Shown here: in pieces, positions 1-11,500 of the stretch
Position numbering within the stretch: position 1 is the stretch's first letter
How the letters are laid out: each line of letters opens with the position of its first letter
Assembly: GCF_012489685.1 (NCBI RefSeq)
Contig: NC_080043.1
Span: 64,501 to 128,500, forward strand
Reading direction: 5' to 3'
Source of the DNA: Lotus japonicus
Lineage: Eukaryota; Streptophyta; Magnoliopsida; Fabales; Fabaceae
DNA: 64,000 bases
The notes under the pieces: generated by a model
Databases searched by the model: none
What the model was told of the DNA's origin: nothing
The model's input: only the letters and a program-made list of their open reading frames with translations
Program-made: the position numbers and the translations under genes

Positions 1-461
1 ACATGTTTGATTGGTTAGGACATTTAAACACCCTAAATCCGAACAATCCAGTCTGATTACACCCCTATTGTAAACCAATAGCACCTATTGTAAACCAATA
101 GCACACAATCACAATCATAAAAAATATCACAATTTTGTGAATATAATCATGAAAATGTATAATTACATGTCTAATTAGATAATTTTATATTTTTAATTAA
201 CGTTCTTTATTTCAGAATGGCACTAAAGTTTTAGTTATTTCTTGAAAAAATGGAAGTGTGAAGGTTTTATTTTGAATAACTAAGCCCGTTTGTTTTTCTA
301 TTCCATTATCCATACACTTTGGTTTTATAAACGGTTTGTGAGACAAGTGTTCCAGTATGATTAGTATGAGCATATAAGTACCCAACATATATATGAGGGT
401 GAGAATTAAAGTTTTTGTTATATCAGTGACAATTTTTAAAACACGTATACACGATCACTAA
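1..461. other. Gene-free AT-rich sequence
   Basis: No supported gene or repeat family is visible here. A short tandem duplication of the phrase 'tattgtaaaccaatagcac' occurs near 66-105. The last three bases (TAA, 459-461) are the left target duplication of the MITE that follows. Confidence 0.5.
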
Positions 462-1035
462 GGGCCTGTTTGTTTCCTGTTTTTAAAACAGTTTTCAGTT
501 TTTAACTTAAAAACTGTTTGGTAGGATTTATTTTGGCTAAAAAGCATTTTTGGCCCCTGATGTTTCAAGTTTGTGCAAATTCTGCCCCTATCTATTTTTG
601 TCGATGTTTCTACCCCTCATGTTTTCAAACAGTGCACCGTCTACCCCTCCATGAGGGGTAGACGGTGCACTGTTTGAAAACATGAGGGGTAGACGATGCA
701 CTGTTTGAAAACATGAGGGGTAGAAACATCGACAAAAATATAGTAAGGGCAGAATTTGCACAAACTTGAAACATCAGGGGCCAAAAATGCTTTTTAGCCA
801 TTTGTTTTCAATAACAGTTTTTTAAAATAGTTCTCATTTTCTATTTTTAAAACTAAAAAAAACCAAAACAACGAAAAGATTTTTCAGTTTCAGTTTTTAG
901 TTTTCAGATATTAGTTTTCTTAATGTTGGAAAACATATCATTCAATCTGTTTTCTTTTTCCGAAAACTGTTTTTAAAAATTATTTATGAAAATTGTTTTA
1001 AAAACTGAAAAATAAAACTGCAATCAAACAGGCCT
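462..1035. mobile_element. Tourist-like (PIF/Harbinger) MITE
   Basis: The ends are inverted: GGGCCTGTTTG on the left and CAAACAGGCCT on the right. They are flanked by the 3-bp duplication TAA (459-461 and 1036-1038). A short G/C-rich terminus reading GGGCCTGTTTG with a TAA/TTA duplication is the hallmark of Tourist-like MITEs. The interior is an AT-rich fold-back of A-runs, T-runs and 'aaaactg' words with no coding capacity. A second element (535-799) sits inside it, so the original MITE was about 300 bp. Confidence 0.75.
535..799. mobile_element. Fold-back MITE nested in the Tourist MITE
   Basis: The two halves are near-perfect reverse complements. The left arm begins GGCTAAAAAGCATTTTTGGC and the right arm ends with its complement. 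The right arm contains one extra copy of a roughly 31-bp unit (catgaggggtagacggtgca...), so the palindrome is asymmetric. The element is non-coding. No convincing target duplication beyond a few T residues is visible, so its superfamily is left open. Confidence 0.7.
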
Positions 1036-1970
1036 TAATTCTTGCATTTCAGTTCTTTAGAGCATCCACAATGATGATTTTTTATCTAGAATTGATGAGT
1101 GTTACAAAGCATTTTGTTTGTCAAACCCACGAATCCATTTGTGACTGTTTGATTCTTTTAAATCAATTGAATTTTGAATGGTAAGTATATCTAATTTTTT
1201 TCTTTAGAATGAGATGTTATCATAACACAGGCAGCATCACTTTTTTTTTATTTGAGTTGTTTCACATTATCCTTTTATATCCAAAATATCACATAAAATT
1301 TAAGCAATCCATAAATAATTTGTGCATATTTTATTATCTTTTTTTTTTTGTCCGCCAAAGATAAGCAACCGGAAGCAACACTTGCTTATTTTTAAACAAC
1401 CAACTTTCCAAATAAACATATTTCAAAGGTAAAAATTTAAGTAATATCGCTTATGACTAAGTATTGGAGTAAGCAGCTTACTAATAAAGTGTAGCACAAC
1501 GAGTAGATAGTTTGACTCATTAACCATCTATTTTAAGATTGATCCTTAGAAACATTTGTTGGGAGAGACTTATCCACTTAACGTGATCTCTAAGTTTCAA
1601 GAAATTAGTCTCTCCTATAATACCTGAGGAGAAAAGAAAGGAGAACCGCAGCTCTGATAATCTCAATCACCAACAAAGAATTGGAAGAAAGGTGCAAGCG
1701 ACATCTCCGATGACAACAAAGGTGCAAGCAATGAAAATTGAAAAATGGGCAACAACTTAACGAAGTCATTTGTTATTTCTCTTTTTTACAATCTTACCAT
1801 GACTTGGTTTTATTTTGTCTTTAGTCCCTCCCTTTTATTCCTTGCCCTCATTGACCAGTGCAAGGGCTCCGGTGGGCTATAGGGTTTAAGAAAAGCTGAA
1901 AGCAAGCAAAGTGAATTATGGCGATGGCCGGCGTGAATAGCTTAATGATTGTGAACTAACATGACATGAC
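1036..1970. other. Upstream region of the mTERF gene
   Basis: AT-rich sequence with a T-run near 1341-1350. It presumably contains the promoter and 5' leader of the mTERF gene, but no TATA box or motif could be chosen with confidence. Two ATGs just upstream of 1971 (in 'aacatgacatgacatg') are soon followed by stops in their own frames. Confidence 0.4.
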
Positions 1971-4900
1971 ATGTTGCTTCAAATTCACATGAATTCATTT
2001 CTCCCAGTTGCGTCGTTTCCACACAAGTTGGAGATTTCTTGTTTTTGGTTCAACAACAAGCTCACAAGGTCTGAAACTGGAACTAATTATCACTGCTGCA
2101 ATTGTTGTTATTCTGATAAAAGAAGAACGCGCTTGCGTTGGCGTTGGCGTTGGCGTTGTCATTCGGGGATAGGTGAATGGGAACTGCAGGAAGGTCGTAT
2201 GGCCGTTTCAACTTATCTTCAAGAAATGGGGGTTTCGGAGGATGAATCGCTGTCTATAGCATCAAACGCACCCGCTTATTTGAACATGTTGGTTGAAGGT
2301 GTTAGGGATTTGGAGCAATTGTCTTCTTCATCCATGTCCATATGGGATGATAATAATTGTGCTACTACTGCTACTGCTACTGCTACTGGGTTCAACTTCA
2401 GGGACAAGCTTGTTCACATTGCTGCTAACAAAGGCGACAATGGCAAACTTGCCTACTTAGAGAGTCTCGGTTTCACTCTCTATTCCTCTATGAATGTCGC
2501 CAGGTATCTATCTCCTGACATTGACACCCTTCCATCTCTCATCCACAAGGTTTCATCTCTCAAGCAACTATTGTTTCATTCTCAATCTCCCGACTTCCTT
2601 ATCAGAAACATTCGCCGCATGATGCGCCCCTTATCAATTTCAATTGATGAAGATTTACAACGCACTTTGTCCTTTTTCGAAAAGCTTGAAGCAAGGCGCG
2701 GAGGTCTAAGCGTTTTGACCTCCCGAGATTCCGCTTTCTGTTACTTAATTGAATCGTTTCCTCGAATTCTTTCCTTATCAGTAGACAATCACCTCACACG
2801 CATTGTCGATTTTCTCCACAATATTGGAATTCCCAGAAATCTCATCCCCAACATTATACTGGGTTTTCCTCCTATTCTACTATGGAATCTTCAACTCCTT
2901 AAAACTAGAGTCCTAGCCTTGAAGGAGGTGCGTCAATTCTTTCTTTTCAGCTTCAATGTATATATGCACAATATTCATTTTACTTATCTTTACATGAGTG
3001 CTGCTGCATATTCTTTTTGTGATGTTTCTTCTTCTTAACTTTGCATTTCAATGGACTTTGTCTCTCCTCCCTCTATTAGCAAGCTGCATTTCTTTTTCAA
3101 GCTTTTTACTTCTCAAAGTTTGAACCAATTACTTAGCCAACTTTACAATGCTTTGACTCTTTAATTTACACCCTTCCATTGCTCTTCTGGTGATTTTGAT
3201 ATCATAAATTGTTCTCATTTCCTGTCACACGTGCTTTTGGCTTTATGATGAAATGTCATCGTGGTCTTAATGTCATTTTCTACCTTTATTTGATAGATTA
3301 CTAATTTATTCTTTTGTAGATAGACGTGGTGGATAAAGATTATGCCAAGTTGGTGCTGAAATATCCTTGGGTTCTATCTACAAGCATTCAAGAGAACTAT
3401 AAGGAGGTCCTCACCTTTTTATATTCTGTGAAGGTATGATTCTATTGCGTCACGAGTGTTCGTGTCCATATGATTTTGCATGTATTTGTAGCTGTAGTTA
3501 TGTTAGTTGATTATCACTAAAAGCAAACTAATGAGATTAGTCTGAATTCTTGGTTTGCAGTAATTATTTACAACAACAACGACAAAAGCCTTATCTTACT
3601 AAGTGAGGTCGGCTTCATGGATCATACTACGCCATTGAGCTCGATAAAAAACCAAATTAGTATAATGAAATCGAAGAGTCATATGTATAAGATGCCAACT
3701 TGAAAGACAACTAATGCATTATATTTAAGGGGCCAGTAACCTTTGTATACCATCATAAAGTGAATCTCAATTAGTATACATACATACTAGATAGTCACTA
3801 CTGCCGTAAGATATGCTGTTGTAATATTAAATATAAAGAGTAAAACTTTTTTTTGTAAATATTTATCAGACATCTAAGCAACCAACATCTGATCTTTATA
3901 AATAAGAAAGTTGCATCAAGTTATTGGTGGTGAAATTAGTTCAAGATATATAGCAAAACTTTTATACTTACATGACAATATTTAATGATTTGGAGCCACT
4001 AAACATGCACAGTTAACTAGTTGCCACTATTATCAGTACTTTTCTGTTAATATAATGTGAAAGCAACCATCCATCCACCAAGTTCCTCTTTGATTGTGTA
4101 ATCAATTCTTCAGTCTTCGTAAATTTTTAAGTAGGAGCAGTACTGAATATAGAATCAAATATGTCAACCTTTCTGGTTTTGGGACCACTTCGCTGTGGTC
4201 TATTTTACCTTTGGCCTTATGGAGAGAGCTTTAGCATGCAGTTTTTTTCCCAATACTTATTTGAGAAATCCAGTGCAGTAAAATCTGCATACTTCCTTAT
4301 GGAGAGAGCTTTAGCATGCAGTTTTTTTCCAAATTTGCCTATGGTATATCCTTATGATTATGGCTGGTTGGGCTTGGTCTTCTTGGTGCCTTAATAAGAA
4401 TTTTATCTGTTTCACATGTACATGCTTGTTTCTTTTGAAAACAATGTGTGGCGCACTTGTATCATGAGTGAGTGGGCAGGGTAGGTATGGAGGACATATT
4501 TAATTAGTTTGACTGGAAGAATGATTTATACAAAGCACTGGACTAATAATAGAATGCTTCATTATAGGTTGCAAAAACATGGATAGACCATGTAATCAAA
4601 AGCCAACCTCATATATTGGGTTGTTCAACTAGCAAGCTGCAGTTGATGGTGGATCAGTTTGCTGAACTAGGAGTTCAAAGCAAAAAGTTGGATCAGGTTA
4701 TTGCTAAAAGTCCTCAACTGCTATTGCAGAAGCCCAGAGACTTTCTTCAGGTACTTCATTTTTGCTTTAATCAATTGTATATAATATGTGATAGAGATGT
4801 TATAGAAGTATAAACCCTGTTAGATATATAATATAAAACCATTCATGTGTCTTGAATTCTTCATCCTAAAGCTTCAATCATTTTTTTTTTCAAAATAGTG

Positions 4901-6263
4901 TAGACAACAAGGATTGGACTCTAGAGCACTTGGTCATAGATGCTCTGATTTCATGTCATGAACCAACTATCTCAAAAGTTTTAGTTATTGGGTGAAGTCA
5001 CATGAATGAATTTATATTGTATTTCTTTCTAACATATTACTGGGATGCATTTTTTGCTTATGTTTAAGGGTGGTTGCTATGACATGAATATGCTATGGTA
5101 TGATATCAGATTACATTTATGCTTCCCCTTCGGTGTTGTGCTTGTGGGTGAATCCTTTTTGTATGTCATAGCTGCAGATAAGTTTCTATTATACTTATTG
5201 GTGTTGCTTCATTTATTTGTTTATTCAATAAGCTCTTGTTCATTGTTATCAACAGGTTGTTCTGTTCTTTGAACATATGGGTTTGGATAAAGAAACTATT
5301 GGGAGAATACTTGCCCGCTGCCCTGAAATTTTTGCTACCAGCATTGGTAAAACTCTACAGAGGAAGATTGAGTTTCTTAAGGAGGTTGGTGTTTCTGAAA
5401 CTCACCTTCCTGCGGTTATCCAAAAGTATCCAGAATTACTTGTGTCTGACATTGACAAAACAGTACTACAACGGTATTGTTCTAACTCATGACTTATATC
5501 TTTTGTTTATTGCTGTTTCGGTATCATATTTGTCTACCTCACCGCAGAGTACCCGGCGCCTTGTGTCATTTTTGGGTAGTGTGCATACTGCATCTCCTAT
5601 TCTACATCTAAATAATTCTAAGCACATTAGATTTTAGAATAAATTGACATGGTAATGCTCTGTTTCAACTTGCAATTCTCTGTTTTCTCCGATCATTAGT
5701 GTGAAAAATAGAAGAAAATAAGTCGTAGGAAACATAGGTTTTGAATTTCTAGTTTCTTCAACTACATTTTGACCATTTCATAAATGTTACATTACATTGC
5801 ATGAACAAAAAAGTGAAACGTTAAGAGTCTGTTTGTTAAAACCTAAAGTATTTTATAGGACACAGCTCTTTGCTTTTTTCCCTTTTAACCTCTCAAACAA
5901 AGAGGTGTTCTAGTTACTATCTTGTAATTTGATCTGTTGATGATCTGCAGGATAATGTACTTGATGAAGTTAGGACTTTCAGAGAAGGAGATTGCACTTA
6001 TGGTACGTACATTTTCTCCTCTACTTGGGTACAGTATAGAGGAGGTTCTGAGACCCAAAATAGATTTCCTGGTGAACTCAATGGAGAGGCCTGTAAGAGA
6101 TGTGGTGGGCTACCCTAGGTTTTTTAGCTATTCATTAGAAAAGAAGATAAAGCCAAGATTTAGGTTGCTGAAAGGAAGGAATATCAAATGTAGCTTAAAG
6201 GATATGCTGGGAAAAAATGATGAAGAATTCGCTGCTGAATTTATGGGTGTTGGAAGGTCATAG
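1971..6263 (+). CDS. mTERF-family protein, organelle-targeted (5 exons)
   Basis: Mitochondrial transcription termination factor (mTERF) family. Members bind nucleic acid in plastids or mitochondria and affect transcription, splicing or translation. Exons read as 1971-2927, 3320-3433, 4568-4750, 5256-5473 and 5951-6263, all with GT-AG introns and matching phases, giving 594 residues. Repeated units of about 30 residues with spaced leucines and an I..(Y/F)P(E/Q)LL pattern fill the protein from about residue 75 to near the end (for example IAKSPQLLLQ and VIQKYPELLVSDI). The N-terminus is basic, Ser/Cys-rich and unconserved, as expected of a transit peptide, with an arginine-tryptophan run from a hexanucleotide repeat. 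The start is the first ATG in frame; a second at 1989 is equally possible. Length is compatible with the chloroplast mTERF2-like branch, but the orthologue cannot be fixed by eye. The last exon ends with the family's C-terminal 'F..RF..L' region. Confidence 0.88.
2135..2158 (+). repeat. Coding hexanucleotide repeat (GCGTTG)x4
   Basis: Four perfect tandem copies of gcgttg lie in the first mTERF exon. They encode alternating Arg-Trp residues in the presumed transit peptide. The unit is in frame, so copy-number change would not break the protein. Confidence 0.8.
2361..2388 (+). repeat. Coding trinucleotide/hexanucleotide repeat
   Basis: Tandem gctact/act units in mTERF exon 1 encode a Thr-Ala stretch between the presumed transit peptide and the first clear mTERF repeats. 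In frame and probably length-variable. Confidence 0.6.
3571..3633 (+). repeat. Dispersed-repeat fragment in mTERF intron 2
   Basis: The phrase 'caacaacaacgacaaaagcc' followed by 'ttatcttactaagtgaggtc' and 'ggcttcatggatca' resembles a common plant dispersed repeat seen as short SINE-like or MITE fragments. Only the word pattern supports this; the ends are not defined. Confidence 0.3.
4215..4330 (+). repeat. 36-bp direct repeat in mTERF intron 2
   Basis: The same 36 bases, starting ccttatggagagagctttag and ending in a T-run plus CC, occur at 4215-4250 and 4295-4330. The spacing of 80 bases is consistent with a local duplication inside the intron. Confidence 0.75.
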
Positions 6264-6660
6264 AAACAGAGATAGAAAAGAAAAAGGGAAAAATAGAAAA
6301 AATGTATTCTAGAAAATGTAATTGTGGTCATTGGTCCTGAATCCGTCTGAAACCGACCGGTGGACACCCTAGTGATAGTACGAGGGAGTTTTGTGTTATG
6401 GGTTCTTGGTTTGAGTTTGGGGTTTTGGGTTTCAATGTTCTTTGTGATGATTAAGAGGAAGAAGAATGGAAGGAGTGTAGGGTTTGGGTGGAGGAAAAAT
6501 AATTAATTTATAGGTTAAATAATTAAAAAAAAAGTGATTCATGTCTGTAGAATGAGAAATATAGAACCATGTATGATGCATTGTAATATTATTTTTACAA
6601 CCTATGTTAAAGTAAATATAGTTATGAGCTCCATTCAAAAAAAGATATATATATATAGGG
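6264..6660. other. 3' flank of the mTERF gene
   Basis: No gene seen. It must hold the 3' UTR and polyadenylation site of the mTERF gene, but no single signal stands out. It ends in a short AT microsatellite (about 6645-6656) against the next element. Confidence 0.4.
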
Positions 6661-7382
6661 GCATATCAGGTGAGAGGAGTGGTTTATGGTGAAAGATGAG
6701 AGCACTCAATAATAACCATTGGATATGTTTTACTTTCTCTTCCCACCACTTGCGTCCCTCCCCTTTCCGTTCTCGCTCCTCCATATTCTTCCTCTTCTTT
6801 CTTGCACATGGCATGAGTGCTTTGAATCTTCCGTTCGAGTGGCGGGTGTTCGATGAATATTGGAACAGGCTTGTTTTTTTTTCATCTTCCATTTGTTTTG
6901 ATTATTCAAGATATGAAGATTGAAAATAATGGTGAGAATGAATTTCTCTGAATTTGGCTGAGCAACCTTTAAGTGTTACTACCAGCAAATTGAAATTCCT
7001 ATACAAAAAATTGAAAATTGAAACTATTGTTTGTAACTGCAAGTTTTGTTCGTATCACGAGTTTTTTTCCTGAAAATTCCATAACTGCAAGATCTGAGTA
7101 GAAATTGCATAGTGCATACCAAAAATTGAAAATCAAAAATGAAAAAAAGCAACAAAAGGCATCCAATTGCATAGAGAATCGGTGGCAATGACTTTCGAAA
7201 TCAAAAGGAAAACCAGAAGAATAAAAAGGCACAGTGTAGGTTCACACGCGAGAAGAAACGTCTGGGCTTGCGATATAAGCATTGAATAGAGTAAAATGAT
7301 TTTTTTAATCTGAAGTTAATCCTAACTCTTTATCCAAATCTAATGGGTATAATATAATGCTCTCACCTCTCACCTGATATGC
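6661..7382. mobile_element. Non-coding fold-back (MITE-like) element
   Basis: The inverted ends match perfectly over GCATATCAGGTGAGAGG (left at 6661; complement ending at 7382). A second inverted block follows: 'gagagcactcaataataacc...attggat' on the left matches 'gagagcattatattataccc...attagat' on the complemented right. The left arm has a 17-bp insertion between the blocks. No open frame looks coding and no clear target duplication was found, so the superfamily is unassigned. Confidence 0.6.
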
Positions 7383-8354
7383 ATATTCATTTCTAAAACA
7401 ATACTATATTGGTACACATGTTTTTTTGTCTAGACATCAAAATATATGAAAAAAAGAGAAAAATAATAAATGTGATATGTAATGTGAAGTGACAAGAAAA
7501 GAGATAGAGAAAACAATGATATATTTGTGTTGCCACCGTTTTATAATACACGGATCGAAAACGTTTATAAAAGGAGATCTGCAGTCACTTATTCTTTTCA
7601 TCATTAGGAACAAAATGATACAATTATTCCAACTTTGAAGAAAATTCGTTGCATTTACACAAATCTGCCGCTATATATACAAATAGCTATTGTTCCTCAT
7701 CCATAGCCAACATTCACCGGAATAAACTAAATCACTTCAAAATTTCCGGTGATCTCCATATCACAATTAACTACAATCCACTCTCCATTAGATCATCGAT
7801 TGGAAAGCAGCAGCTGCGAAGCAAAAAATCTTCATCCAAGAGAAGTCGAAAAGGTTATCAGAACAAAGATGTGAAGCTTCAGCCTTGTCCTCAGAAAAAT
7901 CGTTCCTTCCTTAATCCCATGTTCATTGATCTGGTCTCACTGAAAAAAAATAAAAATCAAAAAAAACCTCATTCAGGGGAAAATGCAAACAACAAACACA
8001 AATCCGGCATTCATTTGTAAACTGAAAAATGGATTTTATAGGTGAAAATATTAGATAATTTTTTGAACTTTTGCCTGCATAAATTGTCACTGCTATAAAC
8101 TCTGGGGAAGTCTTCTGTTCCTTTATGTCATCTTTAGGGTGACATAACCTAAAACATTGAACCTTCACATATATGCAAGTACAGGTAAGTACAATATGAT
8201 AAAATGAAATAAGAACTCAATTAAATTATTCTTCATGAACAATTTTAGGATTATAGATATAATAATGAATAAGCATGTAATCAAACAACGACAGAAATAT
8301 AGGCATAACAATAGGAAATAATATCATCTGGTTTTTATATGAAAAGAGATAAAG

Positions 8355-8405
<51 letters not shown>

Positions 8406-8524
8406 GTAAAGCTAGAGAAGAAATACAGAAAGACCACGGCTCAGACAATATAGTTTTCTTGACATCATATTCGCAACAACTACAGAAAAGATACGCACAT
8501 ATCTCCATCATCAGTAGTTAGTAA
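7383..8524. other. Intergenic region between convergent mTERF and SEN1-type genes
   Basis: Contains one plus-strand frame of 123 residues (7649-8020), Lys/Asn/Ser-rich, with no recognised domain. A TATA-like 'ttataaaagg' lies about 80 bases upstream of it. It could be a small gene, but composition is poor and I do not call it. A long GA microsatellite lies at 8354-8399. The 3' UTR of the SEN1-type gene must lie in the right-hand part. Confidence 0.4.
8354..8399 (+). repeat. (GA)n microsatellite
   Basis: About 22 uninterrupted GA dinucleotides, 130 bases downstream of the SEN1-type stop codon. Confidence 0.95.
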
Positions 8525-11500
8525 TCATTGTTGAGGAAGTTTACCACTTCTTTTCTTGGTTGGTTTCATGCTCGCATTTGCTACAGATGATGAAACAGGC
8601 CTTTTCACAGAAACTTTTGTCGATCTCTCATCCTTCTTTGTAGATATCAAAGATGAGTAAAGAATAGCATCAACAGCTTCACGCTGTTGTTTCCTTTTTG
8701 AAATTTCAGCAGCTTTATTGTGATTAGGAGCTCTACCTTGACTATCTGCATCTCTCTCTTTATGACATCCTTTTATTGCGGAAGCAGAAACTTCCGTAGA
8801 ACTGCTCCTATCCCCTCTGGGAAGTTTTGATGCCTTTTCTCCACCATCTGTCTCTTCCACTGGATGATCAAAACTATTCCTTGAATTTGATTGTCTTTTA
8901 TTCAATGTTGTCCTTCCCATGTTAGTCTTAACTTTATGTTTGCCTTCTCGTCCACCATTGCAAACTGGTTGATCTAACATTGTGACCGCACCATCACAGG
9001 AGCTTCTGCTTTCACGTTTTGCAGCTAGACATGTCGTATCCTTCTTTTTGGAGACATGCTCATCTTTGGAATTTTTTTCGTTACATTGAGCACTTTTTAC
9101 CAAAGCTGAAATGGTATTTTCTTCCTCACTGCCCTTATTTTTGTCCTTTACTTTAGAAGCAGCAGATTTCTTTTTCCTCTCAAAGGTACCATTGTCATTA
9201 ACCAAAACCTGTGTCACCTTGTGGCCACTATCTTTAACCTTTTCATGCTTCAGTGGTCTAGCATGATTATCAGAATTTTCAAAAACACACTTATCTTTAG
9301 CTGTTTCAAATATTGAATGATAAGGCATCTTAGCCGTCATGACCAAGTTTCTTTCTTTAGCATCCTTAACAAGAGCAGCCCAGTTATGGTCTGTCTGTAA
9401 AGTTCTTGCATTACCCAAAATCCAAAGTGATAGCCTGGCCCTTGTCAAAGCAACATTCATCCGTCTTATATCCGCCACAAATCCAATAGAACTTGAGTTG
9501 CTTTTAGATGCAGCGATGCTAGCATGCGTTGCTCTTACAGTAGAAAGTAGCAATATATCCACCTCCCTTCCTTGGAAACCATCCACAGTGTTAAATTCGA
9601 TGTCATCTATGCTTGAAGATCCAAATGCATTAAGAAAACGAGATCGCAGAAGAGAAAGTTGACGCTTGTATGGAGTAATAATGCCAATTCTTCCACCAAT
9701 AAATTCAGTTGGGTACCTTAGGAGGCATTCATATAGAGTTTAGTAAGCAGTAATCATAATAAACAGAAGGAAAAAGCGAGGTGGCACACGATGGATAGCA
9801 CCACGAAAATGCACGACCTGTGTAATTCTTCAGCTTGCTGATTTTTTTCCAACTTTATCAGTGTATTTCCATTTTCTGATTTAAATTTTGAAACCATTAG
9901 ATTAAATTGTCGTGCATTTTCGTCTATGATTTGGTACCAAATAGCTTTGCTGTAAACAGAAAGGCGAGAGAAATAGAAAGTGCAGTTGTACCTTTTCTTG
10001 AGAAAACTTAGTAATTCAACTGCAGCATCAGCTTCTTGATCATTACAAAGTGACATTGCACCTGAGTTTTTCCCACGAACCTCCCGCCCATCAGTAATAT
10101 CATAGAATACATAAGGCCCGAGACCCTTGGTCTGATGAAATGGTGCTGATTTGCTAGAAGTTTGGCAGCCATTTAGTAACTTGTTGTCATAGAAATGCAA
10201 CGAAGGAAACTTGCATATCTCTGGATGCATTCTATACTGCCAATTGTTAGAAAAATCATAAAGCAAAGGATTTAGCTTTCGATTATGAAACAGGGTAAAG
10301 CATCAATACAACCCTTTGTGTACCGAAATGAAGAGAAAAAAACAAGAACACAGTTCTAAGAATCACGGGATGCAAAATAAGTTAAGGGTTTTAGAAAATG
10401 TAGTTATTACATAGGCTTAATTGCACTTTTGGTCCCCCAACTATTGCCTTCCTGCGAAAATCGTCCCCAAACTTCAAAATTAGCAAAACACGTCCTCCAA
10501 CTATACACCCGGTTGCAAAATTGGTTTTCCGTTAACTTCCGTCAAAAAACTAACAGAATATTCCGTTAAAAATGAATTAAAAAATAAAAGAAAAATTCTT
10601 CTTCTTCCTGTTCCAGCATCACCTTCTTCTTTCTGTTCCAACTTCTTCAATTGGGCCATGCTCTCTTCTTCTTCGTTACACCGCCAAGCTCCTGTTATGC
10701 CGGTGATGGCGGCGTTTTCCAAGCTCCTGTTTCGCCGCCATCACTGACCGCTTTCCACCATCAACTCGCCTTCTTCCTTCGATTTCGATCTGAGCTCGCC
10801 TTCTCCTTATGGAAGTTGGGGTTTTCGTTCGGTATGGATTTGGGGTTTTTGAGATTCAAACCTCACCCTCATCACCTGCAAAATCTCATATCTGAATCGT
10901 TGGGCTGGTAGCGAGATTGGTGCCTTTGTGAGGGGTGGGTTTCAGGGGTGGGTTGCGGGTGAGGTTTCAGGGGTGGGTTGCGGGTGACGGTGGGGATGGG
11001 GTTGGGTTGCAGGTGAGGTGCGGTGGGTTGCGATGGGTTTTGGGTGGGGATGGGTTTCATGGGTAGGTTGCAGGTGAAAGAGGGGACGACAGAGACAGAG
11101 GGAGGAAAAGGGACAAGGATGGGATAGAATCGATGGTGATTTTTTATTTTATTTTCCAGCAATATGTTAAGTTTTGGACGGAAGTTAACGGAAAACCAAT
11201 TTTGCAACCGGGTGTATAGTTGGAGGACGTGTTTTGCTAATTTTGAAGTTTGGGGACGATTTTCGCAGGAAGGTAATAGTTGGGGGACCAAAAGTGCAAT
11301 TAAGCCTATTACATACAAAATATCAAACCATGGTTGACTAAGTGATCTAAAGTTCAGTCCAGACTATCTCTAGTAGAATAACACACATCAATGTATACCC
11401 GAGTTAGGATGAGTCATCTAGCGGTTAGTTAGTGATGACTCATCAGGTTGTTAGTTAGTCAACAACAGTTAGTTAGCTAGCTAGCTGTTACTAGCTGTTG

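Noticed and set aside
7649..8020. 123-codon Lys/Asn-rich frame
   Set aside because: No domain and biased composition; a TATA-like motif upstream alone is too weak. Noted in the region entry only.
8339..8521. 60-codon frame with an Arg-Glu run
   Set aside because: Generated by the GA microsatellite.
10872..11318. 148-codon minus-strand Pro-rich frame
   Set aside because: Made of simple G/T-rich repeats and the right TIR of the Mutator-like element.
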